DNA from: Chitinophagaceae bacterium
GTDB taxonomy: Bacteria > Bacteroidota > Bacteroidia > Chitinophagales > Chitinophagaceae
Direction: 5' to 3'
Assembly (NCBI GenBank): GCA_016721085.1
Contig: JADKJI010000022.1
Location: forward strand, 10,963 to 74,962
Length of the DNA stretch: 64,000 nucleotides
Shown one piece after another: positions 1 through 7,776 of this stretch. A program made the position numbers and the translations under genes. The first letter of the stretch is position 1, and each line of letters starts with the position of its first letter. The notes under the pieces were generated by a model. It had not been told where the DNA came from. It was given only the letters and a program-made list of their open reading frames with translations, and ran no database searches.

Positions 1-15
1 TAAAGCCTGTGATAT

Positions 16-1014
16 ATGGAAAAGAAACCTATGAACACCGTAAAACTGGGCTTGTTTGTAATAGCAGGACTCTTCTTTCTTGTCTTTCTGTTATATATGA
101 TAGGAAGCAATAGCAATCTTTTTGGTTCTAATTATATTCTGAAAACAAGATTTGAAAATGTACAAGGACTGAAAGCTGGTAACAATGTACGTTTTGCAGG
201 TATTGAAGTAGGAACGGTTAAGAAACTTAACATACTTTCTGATACGGTTATTGAAGTAGAGATGATTCTTGATGAAAAGATGAAGGATGTGATTCGTAAG
301 AATGCAGTTGTTGCCATTGGTACCGATGGACTTGTGGGTAATAAGGTAGTCAATATTCTTGCATCTAAATTTCCTGCAGATCTGGCTTCTGAAGGTGATG
401 TACTTGCTTCAAGAAAACCTATTGATACAGATGATATGTTACGGGTGCTCTACAAAACAAACACCGATATAGCTATCGTTGTCGATAATTTGAAAACTAC
501 CGTGGCCCGTATCAATAACAGCACGGCTTTATGGTCTTTGCTAAACGATAATTCATTACCTGCAGATATTAAAAAATCAGCCGAAAACATTCGATTGGCA
601 ACTGCAAAAGCCAATACGATGGTGAATGACCTTTCTACAGTAGTAAGTGATGTAAAAAGCGGCAAAGGCTCTTTGGGTGCCATCTTAACCGATACCAGCT
701 TTGCAGTTCATCTTAACGAAGCCATCGGCAAAATAAATTCAGTAGGGGATGAGGCCATGCAATTATCCGATCAGATTGCTTCTGTAGTAGCAGGATTAAA
801 AACTGACATAAACTCCGGCAAGGGTCCTATTCATTCAGTATTAAAAGACTCAGTAATGGCCGCCACCATCAATCAAAGCCTCATCAATATCCAGAATGGA
901 ACGGATGGGTTTAATGCGAATATGGAAGCGTTGAAGCATAGTTTTCTGTTTAGAGGGTACTTTAGAAAGTTGGAGAAGAAGCGAAAAGTTCCAGAGGTTC
1001 AAAAAGTTCAATAG
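16..1014 (+). CDS. MCE/MlaD-family phospholipid transport substrate-binding protein
   Basis: This is a 332-residue protein with one N-terminal membrane anchor (about residues 10-30) followed by an MCE domain (about 38-115, with the typical KAGNNVRFAGIEVG stretch) and a long helical tail. The family forms hexameric rings that carry phospholipids between outer and inner membranes, so it is expected to sit in the inner membrane facing the periplasm. The start ATG at 16 is used; an ATG at 31 is an alternative. The stop codon and the last residues (VPEVQKVQ) are encoded by a 9-nt tandem repeat that belongs to a dispersed intergenic family, so the native end may differ. ATPase and permease partners are not in the window. 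Confidence 0.88.
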   Translation: MEKKPMNTVKLGLFVIAGLFFLVFLLYMIGSNSNLFGSNYILKTRFENVQGLKAGNNVRFAGIEVGTVKKLNILSDTVIEVEMILDEKMKDVIRKNAVVAIGTDGLVGNKVVNILASKFPADLASEGDVLASRKPIDTDDMLRVLYKTNTDIAIVVDNLKTTVARINNSTALWSLLNDNSLPADIKKSAENIRLATAKANTMVNDLSTVVSDVKSGKGSLGAILTDTSFAVHLNEAIGKINSVGDEAMQLSDQIASVVAGLKTDINSGKGPIHSVLKDSVMAATINQSLINIQNGTDGFNANMEALKHSFLFRGYFRKLEKKRKVPEVQKVQ

Positions 1015-1173
1015 GTTCCAGAGGGCTGACTAATTGCTGGCTGCTTGGTCTTTAAAGTTTTTTAACCGCAGAGGCGCGGAGACGCAGGGTATTCCTCCGC
1101 GTCTCTGCGCCTCTGCGGTTAATTGTATTGGCTGTTTATTTTCAAATCTTCAAATTCCCAAATTTTCAAATTA
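988..1173. repeat. Composite 3'-end repeat: 9-nt GTTCMA array, GCAGAG palindrome and AATTTGAAA tail
   Basis: Positions 988-1025 are four 9-nt units of the form GTTCMANNN followed by GGGCTNACTAAT. Positions 1062-1122 form a hairpin with arms of about 27 bp rich in CGCAGAG and GAGACGC. Positions 1123-1173 are an AT-rich tail that on the minus strand reads AATTTGAAAATTTGGG and onward, and it touches the stop codon of the minus-strand gene at 1174. The palindrome plus tail recurs at 7776-7883 in the opposite orientation with high identity. Confidence 0.85.
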
Positions 1174-2013
1174 TTACTGGAAGTAAGAGTAATGATACTC
1201 CACCCTCCCAATCAACGTCTTCTCCTTCGAATAACACGCATCCTGGATCTTTAACCCGTCTTCATCATAACTGTAATACCATTTCTGGTAATTGCTGGTG
1301 CCTTCAGGAACAACTAACTGGGAACCGAGGCGGTTGTTCTCGTCGTATTCGAATATATAGTCGGGTAATAGTCTTTTGGCTGCCCTGTTATAACGGACGA
1401 TATCTGTCAATTGCTTTTCTTCATTGTAATAATAATAAACAGAAGGAAGAGCAGAACCTTTGAAGCTGCTTTTCTCTTCTTCCACATTGCCATTGGCATC
1501 TAAAACGAATTCAACAATTGTTGTGTCTTTATTATTCTTAATCTTCAACATACGGGCGGGCTTGCCATTGGCTGTGTAAAACCACTTGTGTTCTTCACTG
1601 ATGCTGAAATTACCTGCGGATGTTGTGATGTTTTTGATTACAGCAACCTGCCCATCTGCAGCATATTCATAATTCACTACCGTATGCGAACCATCACTGG
1701 TATCTACAGTACGGACAAGTCTGGATTGAGCATTATAGTATGATGTGCTTAAAGTAGAACCGGTGAGACTAGTTGTAGTGCTTGTACTTACTTTGGAGTA
1801 GTCCTTGCTGAACTGCTGGTCAGAAATGAACCCTTCAATGGGATTGCCATCGGCATCAAAACTCTTGAATTGGATATCCTTTACTTTTTGCTTTTTGAAA
1901 TTGGCAAATCGTAAGTTGGCAGCCTGGGTAGACAGGATATCCTTAAAATAGAATTGGCCGGAAACACCCGTTGCAATTCCTGAAAGCAGGGTGAAGAGTA
2001 CTATGTATTTCAT
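1174..2013 (-). CDS. Secreted protein of unknown function with RHS/YD-like repeats
   Basis: From the ATG at 2013 this gives 279 residues starting with a clear signal peptide (MKYIVLFTLLSGIATGVSGQ). A longer upstream reading to 2118 exists but has no signal sequence logic. The mature part contains several degenerate tyrosine-rich beta-hairpin units (for example YNAQSRLVRTVD, YTANGKPARMLKIKN, YEYDENNRLGSQL) that resemble YD/RHS repeats, suggesting a repetitive beta structure on the cell surface or in the periplasm. No enzymatic motif was recognised. It converges with the MCE gene, with the repeat element between them. Confidence 0.7.
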   Translation of the reverse strand: MKYIVLFTLLSGIATGVSGQFYFKDILSTQAANLRFANFKKQKVKDIQFKSFDADGNPIEGFISDQQFSKDYSKVSTSTTTSLTGSTLSTSYYNAQSRLVRTVDTSDGSHTVVNYEYAADGQVAVIKNITTSAGNFSISEEHKWFYTANGKPARMLKIKNNKDTTIVEFVLDANGNVEEEKSSFKGSALPSVYYYYNEEKQLTDIVRYNRAAKRLLPDYIFEYDENNRLGSQLVVPEGTSNYQKWYYSYDEDGLKIQDACYSKEKTLIGRVEYHYSYFQ

Positions 2014-2128
2014 TAAATGGATTTTCAAACCGCAATGATAACGTGTTATGGGCCTCTTTAATGCAACCTGAGCCCTAAAATTTTCCATAAAAGGGGGGCA
2101 TTCCTTATTTTTAAGCAAAATTTACCCC

Positions 2129-3220
2129 TTGTCGCACTCAAAAGAACGCAAAGAGAAGATTTGCCTGAACTGTAATACCGAACTGACAGGTCGGTATTGC
2201 CCTAATTGTGGACAAGAAAATACCGAACCCAGAGAGACTTTTTGGGGGCTGATCACCCACTTTTTCAACGATATCACCCATTTTGATGGTAAATTCTTTT
2301 CATCCCTGAAATACCTGGTTGTAAAACCCGGGTTCCTTCCAGCAGAATTTATGAAAGGCCGTAGAGCCGGTTATTTGAATCCAATCCGGATGTATGTATT
2401 CACTTCTGCTGTGTTTTTCCTGATTTTCTATAATAAGTATACGCCGGAATATAATTTTGACAAAAACGCCTCTTTCATAGAAATGAATAAGGAGAAATTG
2501 GATAAGTTTAAAGCAAAAGCATATGAAACGGCCAGCAATAAGCAAGATTCTTTAGCCATCGATAGTGGTTTTGCATTCCTGAATAAAGTGGCATTGGAAG
2601 ATGATAAAGACACAACCAAAACAAATTATAACACAACAGTAGCTGGAATTAATTTTAAGACTGGCACAACAGAATCAAAGTATAAGTCAAAACAGGAATA
2701 TGATTCCATTCAGCTTACTTTGCCAGCAGACCAAAAAGATAATTGGTTTGAAAGACAACTAGAGTATAAGAACATTCATATATCATCAAAGTATGGGGAT
2801 GATAATAGTGCTTTATGGACAGATGTATCAAAGAAATTCATTCATCTGTTTCCGTATATGTTGTTTGTGTCATTGCCCTTGTATGCACTTTTCCTGAAAT
2901 TGCTGTATGTAAGAAAGAAGAGATATTATGTTGAACATATCATATTCCTTATTTACCTCTATATATTTACGTTTCTTTTCCTACTGTTATATTTTGGTGT
3001 GGATGCTATGTATGATAAATGGGGGTTTGGCTGGATTAAGATCATAAAAGGTATCTTATTGCTTGCAGGTACTTATTATGCTTATAAATCCATGCGTAAA
3101 TTTTATGAGCAGGGAAGATTCAAGACCTTTCTTAAATTCTCCATTCTTAACCTGCTGGCATTTATCAGTTTGATGATTATTTTCTCAGTTTTCTTAGGGA
3201 TCACTATTTACCAGCTTTAA
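2129..3220 (+). CDS. DUF3667 family membrane protein with N-terminal zinc ribbon
   Basis: The 363-residue protein opens with a zinc-ribbon pattern (CLNCNTELTGRYCPNCGQ, residues about 12-30), then the conserved DUF3667 block (KYLVVKPGFLPAEFMKGRRAGYLNPIRMYVF), a first membrane segment, a long soluble loop of about 130 residues, and a C-terminal cluster of four or so membrane helices (about 245-363). The family is common in Bacteroidota and its function is unknown. The only start near the zinc ribbon is TTG at 2129; the first in-frame ATG would remove the ribbon. Confidence 0.8.
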   Translation: MSHSKERKEKICLNCNTELTGRYCPNCGQENTEPRETFWGLITHFFNDITHFDGKFFSSLKYLVVKPGFLPAEFMKGRRAGYLNPIRMYVFTSAVFFLIFYNKYTPEYNFDKNASFIEMNKEKLDKFKAKAYETASNKQDSLAIDSGFAFLNKVALEDDKDTTKTNYNTTVAGINFKTGTTESKYKSKQEYDSIQLTLPADQKDNWFERQLEYKNIHISSKYGDDNSALWTDVSKKFIHLFPYMLFVSLPLYALFLKLLYVRKKRYYVEHIIFLIYLYIFTFLFLLLYFGVDAMYDKWGFGWIKIIKGILLLAGTYYAYKSMRKFYEQGRFKTFLKFSILNLLAFISLMIIFSVFLGITIYQL

Positions 3221-3274
3221 TATAAGTATGAGCCAAGAGCCAATTCAACAGCCTTTCTACGCCTGGTAAAAATA

Positions 3275-4009
3275 ATGGATGAACTGCGTGAGCAATGTCC
3301 CTGGGATCGAAAGCAAACCATCGATACCCTTCGTTCACTCACCATCGAAGAGACTTATGAACTGGCCGATGCCATTACCGATCACGATTGGAAAGGCATA
3401 AAAGAAGAGCTCGGTGATGTATTACTCCATATTCTTTTCTATTCCAAAATAGGCGCAGAGCAAGGCCAATTCACTCTCGATGAAATGATCAATGGCATCT
3501 GTGAGAAGCTGATTTCCCGACACCCTCATATTTATGGCGATGTGAAAGTGGCCGATGATGAAGAGGTAAAGCGTAACTGGGAAAAATTAAAGCTAAAAGA
3601 AGGCAAGACCTCTGTTTTAGGTGGTGTTCCAACTTCTCTTCCTGCTATGGTAAAAGCCACCCGTTTACAGGAAAAAGCAAAACAGGTGGGATTTGAATGG
3701 GATAACAGGGAACAGGTTTGGGATAAGGTGGAAGAAGAACTGCTGGAGCTAAAAGAAGCCGTTTCTACACAGGATACTTCTAAAATGGAAGATGAATTGG
3801 GCGATGTATTCTTCTCCCTCATCAATTATGCACGGTTTTTGCAGGTAGATGCCGAAAACGCACTGGAAAGGACCAATAAGAAGTTCAAATACCGTTTCAC
3901 CCGAATGGAAGAGGCGGCCAGTGAAAAAGGAACCTCGCTGGTTTCCATGAGTCTTACCGAAATGGACGAGCTCTGGAACCAGATCAAAAAACAAAACAAG
4001 GGCACTTGA
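3275..4009 (+). CDS. mazG: Nucleoside triphosphate pyrophosphohydrolase MazG
   Basis: The protein carries two MazG domains: the first with CPWDRKQT, EETYEL and EELGDVL, the second with EEELLELKEA and EDELGDVFF. These Glu/Asp clusters bind Mg for hydrolysis of NTPs to NMP and pyrophosphate. From ATG 3275 it has 244 residues, but family-like sequence (STAFLRLVKI) continues in frame upstream to about 3245 with no ATG, while an ATG at 3229 lies one frame off. The true start is probably 3229, with a one-base indel in the data. The stop overlaps the TTG start of the histidine kinase by two bases, which suggests translational coupling. Confidence 0.92.
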   Translation: MDELREQCPWDRKQTIDTLRSLTIEETYELADAITDHDWKGIKEELGDVLLHILFYSKIGAEQGQFTLDEMINGICEKLISRHPHIYGDVKVADDEEVKRNWEKLKLKEGKTSVLGGVPTSLPAMVKATRLQEKAKQVGFEWDNREQVWDKVEEELLELKEAVSTQDTSKMEDELGDVFFSLINYARFLQVDAENALERTNKKFKYRFTRMEEAASEKGTSLVSMSLTEMDELWNQIKKQNKGT

Positions 4010-7000
4010 AGCAATTGCTGACCATTCTGGCTAAACGAAACAGTTACCTGCTACTGGCGGCGGTCATAATATTCACCACCGTATTCCTGCTGAACAAATA
4101 TGTAGTAAGCGATACGTCGGCTCACTATTATACCACACGCATTCAAAGCGATATCCAACAAAAAGAAAAGGATTTCCAGGAATTATGCAAGGATTCAATC
4201 GTGCTTCAATCCCTTATCCGCCAAACCTACGACCAGAAATTATTGAATAAACTACTGGAGGAAAAAAAGGGTTATGGTTTCTTCATTTACTCTCTCGATA
4301 ATACCAACGAACAAAAACTATTATTCTGGAATACCCAAATAGCTATTCCCCCTGTTAACCTGATGCAGGAAACGGATGTAAGTCGGATGGTGACATTAAA
4401 AAACGGAGTATACGTTCATACTAGCAAGATCATCAGTATCCGGAATCAACGATATGCCATCGAAGCCCTCATTCCAGTTCTTTGGAAATACTTTGTTGAA
4501 ATCGAAAACCTTCAAACCGAATTCGCTTCTTTTCCCAGTGCCCTTAAAAGTGTTTCTATAAGTGCCATTGCTACCGAATTCAAGGTTTCCAGTTCTTATG
4601 GTAATACATTGTTCTATCTGCAACCGGTTGCAGCTTCAAGACTCCCTTCAAGCTGGTGGATGGTGATTAGCATTCTTGTAGGTGTATTTCTTCTTTTCTG
4701 GTTCATTCATCAGGTTGCTCATAGCATTTACCTCTCAAAAGGATTGGGATTTGGATTGGCATTCCTTATAGTAGTATTAGTCGGAATCCGGCTTTTGATA
4801 TATTTCTTCCCGGAAATATTGGATTTACGTCAGTTTGAATTGTTCGATCCAGCTATCTATAGCACCAGCTTTTTATTGGGGTCATTAGGTGATCTTCTTA
4901 TCAACGCCTTGCTCTTTTGTTGGATTACATTTTATATTAACCGTCGTTTTTCTGAAGCGTCGATACCTAAATATAAAAGCCAGGGATCGAATACTGTTGC
5001 CGGTATCCTGTTATTATCCGTTTTGGTTTTTATCACTTTCCTTTTTGCACGCATTCTTCAAAGCTTGGTAGCTGACGGACAGATTTCTTTCAATGTCACC
5101 AATTTCTTTAGCCTTTCAAGATATAGCGCTATCGGTTTCCTCATATTGGCTACCCTGGCTTTATCTTATTTCCTATTGGCCCAGGTGGTTCTAAAGATGG
5201 TGATGGAATATGCTTCCGGTTACACATACATGGTTTATATTATTACAGCCACATTGGGACTTGCTATTCTTACATTCACTCAGAACACAGCGGTAGTGGA
5301 GCTTAATCTCTTTGTTTTGATCTGGTTGGTGATCTTCATCTGGCTTATGAGCAAGGAGTATTTCTCAGGATTACACCTGCAACTCAATGTATCCGAAGTG
5401 CTATTCTGGCTTTTCGTGTTTTCGTTTTCTATGGCAGCTGTTATAGTTACAGAAAACCGTAAAATAGAAGAAGAGCAAAGAAGACAGTTCGCTGAGAAAT
5501 TATCCTTCCAGGCAGATCCTTCCAATGAACGACTTTTAAGTATAGCATTTACCTACCTTGATAATGATTTCCTGGCACCTAACTTTAATAGGTTTCGCGA
5601 TAAGCCAACCAACCTAATGCTGAAAGATAGTATTATCAATAAAAACTTCAGCGCTTACCTCAATAAGTTCGATACACGCATCTACGTTTTCGATGCATCA
5701 ACAAACCCGGCTCCATTGTATAATGAAGAACCTGTTTCATACGATTCTTTGAACCTTATATATAATGTTCAGGGAAAGAAAACGGGTATCAATGACCTGC
5801 ATTATTTCGAACTTTCTTTCGATAAGTACTCATATATATGGAAAAAAGAGGTTAAGAACAGCGATAGTGCTACAGTAGGTTACTTCTTTATTTTGGCCGA
5901 TATGCGCAAATACAAGAAGGATGCGCTGGTGCCGGAATTATTCAAGCAAACAAGAGAGTCCTTGCTTCCGGAATACTCTATGATGTATTCCTATGCCATA
6001 TATTCCGATGGAAAATTGATTGAATACTTCAATGAATATGGCTTCCCAACTGATTTAAAGAATGCTGTATTGCCTCAAAACGAATTTGATCACAGAAGTA
6101 ATGGTGGGTATGACGAGTTATGGTATCGAAAGACTAGCAAGAAAGTGGTTATCGTTGCCAAGAAGAACAATTCGTTTATTGAAGCTATCACATTGTTTGC
6201 CTACCTCTTCAGCACTTTTCTTTTATTGCTTGTGTTTTACTGGATTACCTCCGTGCTAGTGAGAAGTCGCTTACGCTGGTCGGCATTGAAGAAGAGTTGG
6301 CAGTTTACCATACGCTCGCAAATTCATAGCACCATCATACTGGTAAGTCTTCTGTCATTTGTGGTGATAGGGGTTGCTACTATCTTCTTCTTCATCAACC
6401 GGTATAACCGGAATAACCAGGAAAGATTGAGTCGTACCATGCAGATCATGGTAAACCAGGTACAAAGCCGGTTGGAGAAACATGTGGTATTTAATGACGG
6501 TATTCCCTTCTTTGAAAGCGGTGTGAATGATGAACTGGAAAAATTATTGCAGGAAACTTCCGAAATACACGGAACCGATATCAACCTTTATGATCCTAAT
6601 GGTGATCTCAAAGTAACTTCCCGTCCATTGATTTATAACAAAGGAGTTTTAAGTGAGAAGATAAATCCTGATGCATGGTTCAGTCTGCATGTGAAAAATG
6701 CAGTACAAACTGTGAAAGAAGAAAGGATGGGTAAGGTGGATTATCTGAGTATTTACAATCCTGTGCGTAATGAAGCCGGACAAGTATTCGCTTATCTCAA
6801 TGTGCCATCCTACAGTACACAGGTAGAACTTACACAGGAGATTTCATATTTCCTTGTAACGCTGATTAACCTGAATGCTTTCATATTCCTTGTTGCGGGT
6901 GCTATTGCTCTCTTCATCAGTAACCGAATTACTTCTTCCTTTACGGTTATCGGTGCAAAGATGCGGGCTATGAACCTCGGACAAATAAATCAGGAAATAG

Positions 7001-7776
7001 AATGGAACCGGAATGATGAGATAGGGGAGTTGGTAACAGAATATAACAAGATGGTGAAGCAGTTGGAGCAAAGTGCTGCGGCTTTGGCAAAAAGCGAGAG
7101 GGAAGGGGCCTGGAGACAGATGGCAAGGCAGGTGGCGCATGAAATCAAGAATCCATTGACGCCGATGAAGTTAAGTATTCAATACTTACAGAAAGCGATT
7201 GATAATAATTCACCGAATGTAAAGGAGATGACATCCAATGTTGCCCGTACCTTGGTGGAGCAGATAGATCATCTTTCAAAGATCGCTTCCGATTTCTCCC
7301 AATTCGCCAATATCGGTAATCCAAGGAATGAAGTGTTTGATATGCATGAAGTGTTTTATTCCTTGTCATCCTTATATGAAGCAACCGATAATCTCGATTT
7401 CTACTGGCAACCCGTTAACCAACGTGTAATGGTTTTTGCTGATAAGACACAGCTGAACCGTTTATTCACTAACCTATTGCAAAACGCCATCGAAGCTTCT
7501 GCTCATCAACCCAGAAGAAAGATTGATGTTAATGAATCACTTGATCATGAATTCATCACTATCAGCATCAAGGATAATGGAGAAGGCATACCCGAACAAA
7601 CCCGTAGCAAAATATTCACTCCGAATTTCACCACTAAAACTTCCGGCACCGGTCTCGGTCTCGCTATGAGTAAGAGTATTGTCGAAAACGCCCATGGACA
7701 AATATGGTTTGAAACCGAAGAGGGGGAAGGGACGACGTTTTTTGTGAAGTTGCCGTTGTTGAGAGCTACGAATTAA
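4006..7776 (+). CDS. Large multi-membrane NtrY-like sensor histidine kinase
   Basis: This 1256-residue kinase starts at a TTG that overlaps the mazG stop. It has a membrane helix near residues 12-30, an external domain to about 215, a block of six or more membrane helices (215-490), a second external domain, helices near 730, 780 and 950, a HAMP domain (about 970-1022), then HisKA with phosphoacceptor H1045 (RQVAHEIKNPLTPMKL) and a HATPase with N1160, D1190 (DNGEGIP) and the GTGLGL box. Family knowledge places it as a membrane sensor autophosphorylating on His. No response regulator is adjacent, so the partner is unknown. It is far longer than the usual NtrY kinase. Confidence 0.88.
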   Translation: MKQLLTILAKRNSYLLLAAVIIFTTVFLLNKYVVSDTSAHYYTTRIQSDIQQKEKDFQELCKDSIVLQSLIRQTYDQKLLNKLLEEKKGYGFFIYSLDNTNEQKLLFWNTQIAIPPVNLMQETDVSRMVTLKNGVYVHTSKIISIRNQRYAIEALIPVLWKYFVEIENLQTEFASFPSALKSVSISAIATEFKVSSSYGNTLFYLQPVAASRLPSSWWMVISILVGVFLLFWFIHQVAHSIYLSKGLGFGLAFLIVVLVGIRLLIYFFPEILDLRQFELFDPAIYSTSFLLGSLGDLLINALLFCWITFYINRRFSEASIPKYKSQGSNTVAGILLLSVLVFITFLFARILQSLVADGQISFNVTNFFSLSRYSAIGFLILATLALSYFLLAQVVLKMVMEYASGYTYMVYIITATLGLAILTFTQNTAVVELNLFVLIWLVIFIWLMSKEYFSGLHLQLNVSEVLFWLFVFSFSMAAVIVTENRKIEEEQRRQFAEKLSFQADPSNERLLSIAFTYLDNDFLAPNFNRFRDKPTNLMLKDSIINKNFSAYLNKFDTRIYVFDASTNPAPLYNEEPVSYDSLNLIYNVQGKKTGINDLHYFELSFDKYSYIWKKEVKNSDSATVGYFFILADMRKYKKDALVPELFKQTRESLLPEYSMMYSYAIYSDGKLIEYFNEYGFPTDLKNAVLPQNEFDHRSNGGYDELWYRKTSKKVVIVAKKNNSFIEAITLFAYLFSTFLLLLVFYWITSVLVRSRLRWSALKKSWQFTIRSQIHSTIILVSLLSFVVIGVATIFFFINRYNRNNQERLSRTMQIMVNQVQSRLEKHVVFNDGIPFFESGVNDELEKLLQETSEIHGTDINLYDPNGDLKVTSRPLIYNKGVLSEKINPDAWFSLHVKNAVQTVKEERMGKVDYLSIYNPVRNEAGQVFAYLNVPSYSTQVELTQEISYFLVTLINLNAFIFLVAGAIALFISNRITSSFTVIGAKMRAMNLGQINQEIEWNRNDEIGELVTEYNKMVKQLEQSAAALAKSEREGAWRQMARQVAHEIKNPLTPMKLSIQYLQKAIDNNSPNVKEMTSNVARTLVEQIDHLSKIASDFSQFANIGNPRNEVFDMHEVFYSLSSLYEATDNLDFYWQPVNQRVMVFADKTQLNRLFTNLLQNAIEASAHQPRRKIDVNESLDHEFITISIKDNGEGIPEQTRSKIFTPNFTTKTSGTGLGLAMSKSIVENAHGQIWFETEEGEGTTFFVKLPLLRATN

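Noticed and set aside
1128..1463. 111-codon open frame on the + strand
   Set aside because: It runs through the AATTTGAAA repeat tail and antisense to the secreted gene at 1174-2013; a shadow frame.
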